From NCBI GenBank assembly GCA_021234535.1, contig CM037850.1, positions 1,860,001 through 1,924,000 on the forward strand: a stretch of DNA of 64,000 bases, read 5' to 3'. The stretch is from Stichopus chloronotus. Its lineage: Eukaryota; Echinodermata; Holothuroidea; Aspidochirotida; Stichopodidae. The position numbers and the translations under genes were made by a program. Numbering within the stretch: the first letter of the stretch is position 1; each line of letters starts with the position of its first letter. Positions 44,701 to 55,074 of the stretch are shown here, in pieces. Under the pieces are notes generated by a model. It was not told where the DNA came from. It did not search any database and saw only the letters and a list, made by a program, of their open reading frames with translations.

Positions 44701-47700
44701 ACATACAAAAAAATAAATTTGAACTGATCTGTTTGAAGATTCAGACCGATCCTAACTGGAAAATACGTCCAAAGGATGAACTAATTAAACCGTAGGGCTT
44801 GATTTCAACAAAACAGCCGACGACAAAACCACAAAGATCTTCCGCAAACTACATGCCAGGGATGTGCCAGAAAGTTCGCCACGCAATGAAGATGATACAA
44901 ATGTTAAAATCAAACAGATAAAAGAGGTGGCTCCACGTTTCCCAGGTATAGCCAATTGCAGCTTTTAATTATTATCAATTGCTTCAGCTGAAACAAAGCT
45001 TTACAGAATATATACATCCTAGTAGCTACATAATCAGATGTTCACTACTATCAGGGTAGTTTGCCACTGCATAGTGATGGTTTGATAGACACTCCTGATA
45101 GAATTATCAAAGAGAGGTTTGTCTGATACTAGAGACGGATAGCGGGGGGGGGGGAGGATGGGGTGATGCAGGGGATGAAGGTGATGAATGTTGATTGATA
45201 CACAGAGCTCTACATTTACGTTCTTTAAGATAAGTAAGTAGCAAGCTCCACGAAAATATACATAGTGATGGGCTGAGATGACGTATGGTAAAGTCTGGTG
45301 ATGGGGAGAACTAGGGTTAGGTGACGATTGGAGGAATGTTAGTTCATACAAAGCGTCTACATTTATCTCTTAAAGTTATGAGCAACATTGAAGTACATAC
45401 ACACGTATGACCGTTAAACCTAAACCAACGTGAAAGTGCTTTTTAGCTTGACACACGTGTTGGAAAATGAAGAAACAGAAACGTTAAAGAAATGAGTTTT
45501 CTGGTAGAACAGAATTCAATGAAATTGGAACTGAGAAAACGATTGTGCTATCTACTGATATTAAAACCAAAAGGACTGCATTAAGAAGGTATTACGTCAT
45601 GTTCAAGCAACTACCGTAATTTGTGACTGCTGCTTAAAAACCAAAATTAGTAAAAGGTGCTGGCATCAAGCTGTGCAAATTTTACCAAATTATTTATAAA
45701 CCTTCATATAGGAAGGAGAAATATATCAAGAGATATTCTAAGACTGTTACTAATCTTCCATAAAATTTGTATTGGTCACACTTTTGATGCTAATTTTCAT
45801 AGGTATGAATGCAGTGTTTTCTCAAGTTAATGTTGGTTGGTTAAAATCGTGAAATAATCACTAATCCTTGTATTATCCTTGCAGGATAACCTTTTGAGCA
45901 CACGATAGATGTCAAGATCTGTGACAATCAACATTAAGACAATGAATCACTGATCAAATATTTAAAACGTCCCCAAAAGTAAAACTCTGAAGGATGACCC
46001 CGTGAGATTCAGCACGTCGACAACCAGGGTAGCAGAATTCAGAGCAACATGATGAGAGTGCAGCAAAAGAAACCACAGGTGTTCATTGCTACGCTAGAAA
46101 ATGCACCCACTCTGACCCACTCTCAGCAATATTCTCAAGGCTTTGGGTATGCATCACTGTGAGCATGCCCTCAAAGCTATGCAGCAAAAAAATAGTTTCA
46201 TGAAAATAAATCGCATACACATATAACCAGATAGAGATCTTGTGCCTATCTGTATGAATGGGTGGAGCGGGAGGAGGGGGGGGGGTTGACTGTGTGTAAT
46301 ACTCATGGAGCACAACTTGCTTTCAATTGTATGATGTTCATGTAAAATGAAGGTTCATTACACAAATTCAAAGATAGGTGATGAGCTTCTTCTGGTGCTC
46401 GTGAACCTCGACAAAAGATCGAGAGTGAGGTGTCTTTTACAGCTGCCTTGACGCTTATATCCAGAGGCATGACCTTAGGTTGGCAATGAACAATTTGGAG
46501 GAGGCCACGATAGACACATGTTTATCTATTTACCCTAAATGTATCACTTTAAACAAACCCTAATTCAACAGTCTCGCATAATTATAGCTTTCTTGAGCTT
46601 GGATGTTATTGGACCCAGTAAGCAGCCTAAATGCATGGTCTGTCTAAACATTCAGTTTGAGCCAGATGTTACTGTTCTACCATTACACACAGTCTTCTTA
46701 AACTGTAAAGAAGACAAATGAAGAGGTGTCTCATGCTAGTGTATTCAAGTGTATAATGTTATGTTACTTGGTGGACAATCAGTTTGATAATTATGACTGG
46801 TTGATCAAACAATCCAGTTATGTACTGGCTCTTCCATATCATTAGCCATATGTATTAAGAGACTGTTTTCAGATTGTATCTTCAATCAGAAGAATTTGAC
46901 AATCTTAGTTAAAGCCGGGCTGAACATGCAAATGTTGTAACATTTGTAGGGGATCAACAGTTTTTCAAGTCAGGTCTGATTGGGCAGTGATAAATTGGAA
47001 TACTTAGTTGGGCAAATGGTTGAATAGGCCGATGCTAAAATGAGTAAAAGGTTGAGCAGCAAAGGCAAAAGAGATTGAACAGTATTGCGATATTAACTAC
47101 TGGAAGTACATACACAACATAACCACCACAAGTGCTATTGCTAGGGAAATAATGCTGAAACTGCATGCAGCCGATAGAAAATAAACAAACAAAGTTAGTT
47201 ACAGCTAGTAAAGAAAATTACTAAACTTAAAACAAGAAAGAAAACACAGGGTGAAGACAGAAAGGAATTTGACAAGAGAAATATGAACTCACTGCTTGTC
47301 TCCATGGCTATGTGCAGATAAAATGGCATTAAAGCAGAATTAATTATCAAAAACCATAATCACTAAAACATCACCTGTAATAATATATTAAGGACACATG
47401 GCTTGTAAGCAAGGACACATTCAAGGGAGGAATTAACCAGGTTTGCATCAAAATTTGAAATCCATATAAGCCCAGTTGTGATTCAGTTTCATACATAGTA
47501 CACTTCCCAAATCAATATTTTCTCTGAAATGCTGAATTCTCTCTCAAATTGTTTGATGTCTTAGAAGGCCTTTGCTTAAGGCATGTCGTTCAGTGATTCA
47601 AGTCTTCAACTCATTCATGTCATGTTTGTCAAAATGGGTTGGGTGCTAATAACTCAAACTTTGATGAGCAAAAGGCTGGCTAAGTGATAATCAGTTCCTT

Positions 47701-50700
47701 GACAATATTTGGTCCCTTGATATTCATCAATGCATACAAACAAGATATGAAAGTGTTATTACAAGAACGAACACACATTAGCAGAAGCTGTACAAGGCTC
47801 TCTTTGGTTAATTGCACTGCTCTCAGTGACTCTAAGAAATGGGAGGAAGGGAAAAACAACCTTAGCAAAGATGCAAATAGTTAGATATGACAGCCTGATT
47901 GTAAAAAATAGTGGAAAATCAATGATAGATTAAAGACGGAATCTGGAATAAATTACCTTTTACTAGATAATTGAAAACTTAATATTTAAGATATTCCAAC
48001 CTACACATGTTAATTTTAAAAGGGGCTCTTTGCAATTTTAAAATGTGAATATTTGTGAATGTTTTATTCATCATGCCAACTGGGAACATTCCTTGTTGCT
48101 CCTGACTGCAATTAAGTATTTCTCTTGACATCTAAGATGGATAGTAGGTGTATGCTACATACATCATCGACGAATGTTACCTAGCAACCTTCAACTTATA
48201 AAATTGAGGGGCAGAGGCTTTCAACTTCTGAACATCTGTGAATTTTACCTTTCAACTCTATGACATGAAATAGGGATCAACTTATTTCATCAAGGATAAG
48301 CTACTGCAACATTCTAATAATCAAACATTCTTCACTTTAAATACTACAACATATCAGAGGGTTTTAAGAATTCAACCTTTGGTGACATTTACTAACCCTT
48401 GGCCAACGAGAAACAAAATGGAACCCATCCACCAAAAAAGGGTTACAAACATTACCCATTTCTGTACTTAATCATATTTTTGGAACTTAAAGAGAGAAAA
48501 AAATGCATTTTTGGAGTTTTCATACTTTTCTGTTGATTTCTTACAAACACTAACAATTACCCCCCTTCACTGTAAAAATCGAGTTTGCAGTTCCAGGAGG
48601 GTTTTAAGAATTCAATCTTTGGTGACATTTACTAACCCTTGGCCAACGAGAAACAAAATGGAACCCATCCACCAAAAATGGGTTACAAACATTACCCATT
48701 TCTGTACTTAATCATATTTTTGGAACTCAAAGAGAGAAAAAAATGCATTTTTGGAGTTTTCATACTTTTCTGTTGATTTCTTACAAACACTAACAATAAC
48801 CCCCCTTCACTGTAAAAATCGAGTTTGCAGTTCCAGGAGATACTACTTCTTGAGCCACTGCATTAATTTTATCTGTTCACTTTGAACTGTGCCGTCCACA
48901 AGTGAAGTTTAATTAGTGTAAAGAAACCATCCAATTCCTGTGAGAGGCTAAATGGGCCCAAACATCCTCACTGAATGGTATGATCATGTACAGCACACAC
49001 ATGTACGTAGGTGTGCACGAAAAAAAAAACCTGAACCTCGATGCCAGAGCCTACTTGATTAGTGATGACTTCTTTTGGGGACTTGCAAGAAGTTCTCACA
49101 TAGACACGTGAATTCCAGATTGACATGAATTTATAAAGCTCAAGTCCTCATTCAAACAAGAAACTGAGTACATGCACATATGTGCACATGCGCACAAATT
49201 ACTGTGCATCTATGTATCTTTCAGTTGCTGACCAGTAATAGATGGCTGCCATACTCACATATCCACAAGATCTGTTTGGACCTGTTTCCAGTCTACATTG
49301 TCTGATTTTTGGCCAAGATTTGGTTGCAGGGCCGTTAAACTTACACCGGCAACTGTTGTGGATGACCACAGTGGTACTGAGAAATCAAAATGAAAATCAA
49401 ATGTTGGAATTTTTCAACTTTTGACAATTCTCTGAAGTAACCTTGCATGCTATATCCACAACAAGTAGTGACCATTATCAAGTGAACGCGTAGGAAGACC
49501 AAAAATTGAAAAAGATCGGTAATATCGTAACAACTGAAGATAATTGTGAAATATCCAAGAATTAAAAAAAAATGATTATGATTATTGAATTTTACTGTGA
49601 AATATTTGTGAAAGTAGTACTCAAAACTGAAGAGAAAAAATCTTGAAAAACAATGCAATTGCTACTACGCTTTTCAGCAAAAAATCCCCCGACAACAACA
49701 GCTATTGAGTCTTGCAAGGTCAACCTATATAGCGTTGGGAAAAACGGGTAATAATCAAAGTGTAATTGTTAGGGGTTGTGATTATACCAGCTACTTTGTG
49801 AAATACCGTGAATGCTGACTCTGATACATTTTTTACTAACTCATGCGGAAACTCACTATCTTGCTGAAAGTCATCAGGTTTATCGGAGCCTCTGATATAG
49901 TTTCTTTTTACAAAATTTATGTCTTGCTATTCATTGGTCTTGTTAGAACAAACTGAATGCTTCCAAAAGTCTTTCAAAGCATAAATTATTCTATTATAGA
50001 AAAATAAAAACCATAACTGAGATGTTACTAAAAATAGAATCCACATTTTTTTTGGGGGGGAACTGGTAAATATATGGAATCATACACAGCACAACAAATG
50101 AGGTTCCTGTTATTACTTTTTAAAGATTATCAGTTACTATAGTACCTTGCTGCCAAAAAAGCTGGCAAAAAACAAACAAACAAACAAACAAACAAACAAA
50201 CAAACAAACAAACAAACAAACAAACAAACAAACAAACAAACACAAAAGCAATCATGTAGACATACCAAAACCAAACAAATGTATTAATGCACAAATGCAT
50301 CCTCTACATTCACGAACAAACTTGTACATAAAGAAATTTATAAACAAACAAACAAATTTGCAAACAAACAAACAAACAAACAAATCTGTAACAAACAAAC
50401 TTGCAAAGAAACCAACAAACAACTCAACAAACCAACAAACAATCCAACTCAAATCAAACAAACAAATGCACAAACAAAAATGCAAACATACCAAAAACAA
50501 ACAAATGCATTAATGCACAAATCGTCTTGTGCATTCACAAACAAACTTAAAAACAAAGAAATTTATAAACAAAGAAACAAACTTGAAAACAAACAAACTT
50601 GTAAACAAACCGACAATCAGCAAACCAACAAACAACCCAACTCCAAAACAAACAAACAAACAAACAAACAAACAAACAAACAAACAAACAAACAAACAAA

Positions 50701-53700
50701 CAAACAAACAAACAAACAAACAAACAAACAAACAAACAAACAAACAAACATGTTAATGTGATGTGGCATAATCTGTATAGACTCACCACTGGAATCGCCA
50801 TGTTCTCCTATTATGTATCCATGAACACTAGATGGAGCGATGTTTAATTTCTCTCCGATAAGAAAACGGAAGCGTGCCGTATCCAAGTTGGTCCCACTTC
50901 CAAGGACTCTGTGACGTGGCAGACCGCTGATTTTCCAAGTCACGTAGGTGAGGATGTCAACAGGGTTTGATACTACCATCAAAGTGGCATCTGGACTATA
51001 TTTGACCAGCTGTGGGATGATACCTACGGCAGCAAAATGTTCAGAGAGAAATTACAAACACACACGTTATGAAAACACATCTCTGAGTAGCTTTATGTCA
51101 CAGGGTTGATTTAATGACCACGGAAGTGAGTCCAGGTTTTAACTGGACATGGAAACTGAATTTCACACTTACTTTTGAAAATGGCAACATTTCTCTTGAC
51201 AAGATTCAGACGCGATTCACCGTCCTTCTGACGAGCACCTGCTGTGATAACGCAGACCTTTGATCCTGCTGTAACACTGTAATCTGGAAAGTGAAATTAA
51301 TTTATGATCTTAACAGAAAGAGGAGCTGACACTTGTCACTCTTGGGAGAGGGGGGTGGGGATAGTATGTACTTTGCTTTGGCCTAGGGCAATTATTGAGA
51401 GGTACAGTAATATTAAACTGTAATGTACTCTCCTCAATTACAACACCTTAGAGTACATTGCGGGGACAATGAACAGGTTGGGCTCATTTAACTGCACTTG
51501 CCATTTCAACCATTAACTAACCAGGAAGAAAATTCTAGTCGATATTTAAGAACATTTGTCACTGGGTTAAACAGGTAACTGCATGGTTTTTACAGGTAAT
51601 TCTTTCCAAACCTAGTTGATACCTTGTACAGTAGCTGCCTGTTACCACTGGTACATTACCTTGTTACAACAGGTAACTTACAATAGGTAAATTATCTGGT
51701 ACAACACACATACTGTACATCCTACTTTACAAAAAGACAGGCATGACATAAAATGCAAATTTATGATACCTTTTACTGTACATGGAAATTGATATTTTGT
51801 CATGAGGGGGCAACATTATAACTCTTTTCTCGGCATGTAAGAAAATTTAAACACCATTAAAAAAAAAAAAACTTAAAATATTATGGTATGGACTAGCACT
51901 GATTATACATACTGTACCTAGGCACTGTAGATAGAGAATATGTACAGTATTTCATTTTTAACAGAACAGTGACAGCACACTTGGTCAAGTGGGGTATTTT
52001 AAATACATCGGACCATTTTGGTTTCCTTCATCTGACTTAGTTTCTTCAGTATGCAGAGAGCAGTATAACTTGTAATATCGCACCATGTTTCCCAGGACTG
52101 AAATGCCTTACTTACAGGAGTTAAAAAATTAGTGTACATTATCACAGGTTCCTATACCTACTGTGAAATTAATTTTCACTTTAACCATGTACGTTTTCAA
52201 GTGATTTTAAGACTAACATGTTACATGAAACATTATCTACATTTAGGTTTCAGCCAATCACGTTCATTTCCATGAATGAAAACTGTCAATGTGCATTTCT
52301 GGGTTCAATAGGGGAATGTAACGTTGGATTATCACATTAGGCACTAGATTGGGCATGCCAAATAGACAGATTCAAAGTGAGTTGGAGAGGGTACCTTGAA
52401 GGATCAAGAGTGAGTTGAATTCAGTTTAACATTCGGATTTTTGAGCGTGAGAAGACTCTCAATGAATGAATGAATGAATGACGTTTGTAAAATGTGAACT
52501 GTCCGATTTGGCAAAAGTTGGGAATGACTTTGGTGACAATAGATTAAGGAGATTTATCTAAATTTGCAGCTGAACCGCTGGCCACCCACTTATTTCCGGC
52601 TCTTGTGCCAAAAAGATTCACTTCTTTCATTTTAAAAAATGTAGAATTTCAGGAAAACATTGTCTCAGGATGTTTGCTAATTAATATGTAAATTCTCTTT
52701 GTAATACTTAACTAAGCACTCTATTTAGGTAAACAGAGTAAGCCTGGCTCTTTGCAATGTTATTAATGAAGCTACAGCAGGAGTATGCCAATGTTACTAG
52801 AGGGGGGTGTTACCCATTAAGAGGTCATTGCCATATCTCTAGATGCCATCCCTGATATTAAGGAACTTTGTACAACTATGTTACCAACGATAACTTGTGA
52901 AAACTTTCCAGATACTGCCATACCACTTCCCCCACATGAGCCCAGCCGCAGCGTACATGAGCCCATTTTTTATATCAATAGATAGGACACAGAACCTTTA
53001 TCTCCTTTTATGGTAATTCCCTTCACGAATGCCAGTCCGTGTTGCAAGTCCATCACCTCCCCTTTAAGTTTATCTTCCACGACATCAACAAGAGCAACTT
53101 CACTGGCCACATGCTACCAAAAGAAAAAAAAGAAGATTATGAATCATGTATCTTGTTCTTGACTTAATGAGAACAAGCTACTGTAGTCTCAGGCTACAAG
53201 CTTATCAAAGATGGGATACAAAAACAAAAAATCAAAAGCTTACAAATCACCTGATCATGCTTGACCCAGAGAGAAAGCAATTCATGATCATGTGTTCACA
53301 AAGAACAGAAAAGACAGAATAGAATCAATTTCAAAAGACAGAATAGAATCAAAAGTGTTAAAGGCAGCAACTCATCACCCCAACCTATACTTTTGGCCTC
53401 TAGGTCTAGACAAATTCAACTGGTTCTGCTCTTTGATTGCCAGCAAATTTGAAAGATGCAGAGCAGCTCGTATTACACAGTGTAAACAGAGATCCATTGC
53501 TTTGATTACACATATGGAGGAATTTTAGACAGGTTGTGGGAGGGACTAGACATAAGTGGCTGGAAGAAAAATGTCTGGGGTGATGAGGTTTTGTCTTTTA
53601 TGTCAACAAGAGCAAGCACACACTGGCAACATGTTCCCACACAATGGCCCAAAAAAGTATTTTACAGGTAAAGGAAGTCTTTTGAAGACCACATACTAGC

Positions 53701-55047
53701 ACAAATTTTATTCTTTATGGTACTAATGAACAATAATCCATGCAATGATTTCAATAACAAAGGGAATGTTTTTCTGGACATGCAGTAGCAACACAATGTG
53801 TGCTATTTGGAGGTACCAAAATGAGAAGCAATCTGCTTGACCTATTTTTGTCATTTGCATCTATAATCTATCCCTTCTCCTGGATTACTGCCCGCCTAAG
53901 ATTATGCAATTAATACTGGAAATGGAATCTTCATGTTCAAAACTGCAGTACAAAAAGAAGCTTTCCTACAGGCCTTGATGCAGGTTACTGACCACAGTTG
54001 AGAATACAGTACTGGAACAACCTGTTTCTCCAATCAATTTAACTTTATTTTGTTTGTGTTTTACCCTTTTATCAAGTATTATCTTTTTATCGAGCATTTT
54101 AGCTAGAACAATACAGAGGGGTTTTCGAAACTTTTTGATAATACTGACCTGAAATAAACTCATTCAATACCTTCTACATACAGTGATAGCTACTTGTAAG
54201 CCTTGTTCTCAAAATGTTACATCGCCCTCTTAATCCGTAGAGGTCAGTAGCAGGATGGGTGCATCTTGCCTAGGATAGCCAAGTCTAAACTAGTGGCCAT
54301 CATCTCTTACATGCAACCTTGAATCGAAGGAACACTATTAAACTGGAGTGCCACAATCGGTTGGCATGGAGCTAATTACCAAAAAAAACATTACAATGAA
54401 AATAAGCTACCCCCCTTAGATCACCTTCACAGGCTTTACAGGTGCCTTTTCACTCTTGTGGCACCCCTGAAAAAAACTGCTGTCGGGAGGGAGGGGGGGG
54501 CAAGGGGTTGATGTCCATAGCAGTCACTGATACCTAGATGCTGAGGTAATTTCTTACAGTAGTGCAAATGCAGGTATAGACTAGACTGAACACATACTCC
54601 CAGAGAAAGATTTTGCCATCTGCTTTACAATTGATGGGTGTCAGCTATTTATGAGTTCACGAGGTTAAGCAAAGAAATTATTCAAATATATGGACTAACT
54701 TGCATATTTTTTCCCTTACCACAATAATATCAAATGCATAATTAAATAATTTTAAGAGTTGCATTTGATATTAAGTAAGATTAACTTTATTTTTTTCATA
54801 CTGTCTCTTTTTGCTTCAGACTCTTCCATTGTGATTTAAGTCTCTTTTGGCTGCTGTTGAACTTTTTTTCAAATTGGACATATTCTCTTTACAGAAAAAA
54901 AAATAAATTAAACAAAAATTACAAACTTACCTGAGTAATGATGCTGAATGCACAGGCCATTCCCACCTGGCCGACGCCGACCACTGTCACTTTAGAATGG
55001 GAGGCATTCGAAGCTTTTGAGATGTTATCCATCAATTGTTGCTCCAT
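41586..55047 (-). CDS. LDH: L-lactate dehydrogenase, complete coding gene (8 coding exons)
   Basis: Exons in order: 55047-54931, 53113-52996, 51283-51173, 51023-50787, 49376-49341 (or -49347), 44562-44481, 42928-42805, 41750-41586. They join in frame to about 329 residues (327 with the shorter microexon), against about 332 in vertebrates. The enzyme interconverts pyruvate and lactate with NAD(H) in the cytosol as a tetramer. Visible features: Rossmann GVGQVG (24-29), Asp49 for the NAD ribose, mobile loop ARQKDGESR with Gln97 (lactate rather than malate specificity) and Arg103, VVSNPVD Asn135, LDTARFR Asp163/Arg166, GEHGDSS catalytic His190, KGYTSW Thr245, C-terminal WDIQKDL. All catalytic residues are intact. 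The segment after GDSSV differs from the usual WSGVNVAGV. Confidence 0.95.
42222..42745. repeat. degenerate tandem repeat of about 125 bp in an LDH intron
   Basis: Four to five copies starting near 42222, 42349, 42476, 42601 and 42712, each with (A)TCTATGACCACTGCTGTT, then AATATGAATATTCATGTGTG, ATCAATGA.TTGGTC and ATTACTGCTCAGAAC. Copies are well diverged. Lies between LDH coding exons 7 and 8. Confidence 0.8.
42805..42928 (-). CDS. LDH: LDH coding exon 7
   Basis: 124 nt, acceptor TTTAAACAG, donor AAG|GTATGT. Encodes (S)[19 protein letters not shown] through VSTLAK, including the conserved Thr of KGYTSW at the substrate site. Confidence 0.95.
42985..43600. repeat. CTGTGGCTGACAGTCTGAAC minisatellite in an LDH intron
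   Basis: About 20-30 degenerate copies of a unit of roughly 20-30 bp built on ACTGTGGCTGACAGTCTGAAC, with variable spacing. Directly adjoins exon 7 upstream in gene sense. Confidence 0.85.
43601..44470. other. LDH intron, no further feature
   Basis: AT-rich intronic DNA between exons 6 and 7; nothing recognisable. Confidence 0.6.
44481..44562 (-). CDS. LDH: LDH coding exon 6
   Basis: Acceptor TTTATCAGAG (phase 1), donor AACAG|GTAAAG (phase 2), 82 nt. Encodes (V/I)[18 protein letters not shown] then DIHKEVVN(S). The [10 protein letters not shown] part is typical LDH. The preceding [14 protein letters not shown] replaces the usual SLKxLNPxxGTDxD loop and is unusual in sequence though similar in length once the microexon is added. 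Confidence 0.85.
44575..48350. other. LDH intron, large, little recognised
   Basis: Part of the 4.8-kb intron between the microexon and exon 6. Poly(G) stretches near 45144 and 46277. ORFs on both strands lack recognisable features. Confidence 0.5.
48357..48839. repeat. near-perfect tandem duplication, 2 x 240 bp, in an LDH intron
   Basis: GGGTTTTAAGAATTCAACCT at 48359 recurs at 48599 and the two copies stay aligned to AGTTTGCAGTTCCAGGAG at their ends with only a handful of substitutions. A recent duplication without coding content. Confidence 0.95.
49341..49376 (-). CDS. LDH: LDH microexon (coding exon 5), 36 or 30 nt
   Basis: Between acceptor TTTCTCAG and a donor, the minus strand reads TACCACTGTGGTCATCCACA then ACAGTTGCCGGTGTAA. 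Phase 1 in and out, it completes GDSS with [10 protein letters not shown](GV). Two donors keep the frame: G|GTGTAAG (30 nt, [10 protein letters not shown]) or A|GTTTAA (36 nt, [12 protein letters not shown]). The longer form restores the conserved VAGV and makes exons 5+6 together 118 nt, giving a total length very close to other LDHs; the shorter has the better donor. Without this exon the protein would lack the W-S-x-x-x-V-A-G segment next to the catalytic His loop. Confidence 0.75.
   Translation of the reverse strand, partial: YHCGHPQQLPV
49390..50160. other. LDH intron, no further feature
   Basis: AT-rich intronic DNA between the (AAAC)n block and the microexon. Confidence 0.6.
50168..50755. 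repeat. (AAAC)n microsatellite block in an LDH intron
   Basis: Pure (AAAC)n runs at about 50168-50241 and 50649-50749, joined by a degenerate AAAC-rich stretch that is itself a duplication of about 215-225 bp (ACATACCAAAA(C/A)... AAATG(C/T)ATTAATGCACAAAT occurs near 50260 and 50485). In LDH mRNA sense it is (TTTG)n, starting about 30 nt after the donor of exon 4. All ORFs of FVCL/NKQT repeats here are translations of the microsatellite. Confidence 0.95.
50787..51023 (-). CDS. LDH: LDH coding exon 4
   Basis: 237 nt, acceptor TGCTGCCGTAG, donor AGTG|GTGAGT (phase 1). Encodes [20 protein letters not shown] through [16 protein letters not shown] to GEHGDSS: substrate-binding Asn, Asp and Arg and catalytic His. 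Confidence 0.95.
51173..51283 (-). CDS. LDH: LDH coding exon 3
   Basis: 111 nt, acceptor CACTTTCCAG, donor AAAA|GTAAGT. Encodes [19 protein letters not shown] then [18 protein letters not shown], the active-site loop with the Gln specific for LDH over MDH. Confidence 0.95.
51290..52985. other. LDH intron, no further feature
   Basis: Intron between exons 2 and 3. Many TACTGTA/TACAGTA words at 51.4-52.2 kb and an (AATG)n run at about 52461-52480. Confidence 0.6.
52996..53113 (-). CDS. LDH: LDH coding exon 2
   Basis: 118 nt, acceptor TTCTTTTGGTAG, donor AAAG|GTTCTG (phase 1; a weak donor). Encodes [20 protein letters not shown] then [19 protein letters not shown], second beta strand of the Rossmann fold with the NAD-binding Asp. 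Confidence 0.95.
53370..53598 (+). repeat. dispersed repeat family R2, copy 2 (in LDH intron 1)
   Basis: Matches 27731-27975 in the same plus-strand orientation. Here it is antisense to LDH in the intron between coding exons 1 and 2. Confidence 0.85.
53610..54915. other. LDH intron, no further feature
   Basis: Rest of the intron between coding exons 1 and 2; AT-rich, nothing recognisable. Confidence 0.6.
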
Positions 55048-55061
55048 GATTGCGAATGAAT
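54931..55061 (-). CDS. LDH: LDH coding exon 1 with 14 nt of 5' UTR
   Basis: Acceptor TTTCTCTCTCCAG ends before 55061; ATG at 55047 follows 14 nt of leader. Encodes [19 protein letters not shown] then [20 protein letters not shown], donor CAG|GTAAG, phase 0. The acceptor shows that at least one non-coding 5' exon lies upstream (above 55061). The longer frame running up to 55386 is intron read-through and is not coding. Confidence 0.95.
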
Positions 55062-55074
55062 CTGGAGAGAGAAA

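Noticed and set aside
50252..50982. FVCLFVCL and NKQTNKQT frames on both strands
   Set aside because: Translations of the (AAAC)n/(TTTG)n microsatellite. The 121-codon minus frame at 50617-50982 is real LDH exon 4 running into the intron.
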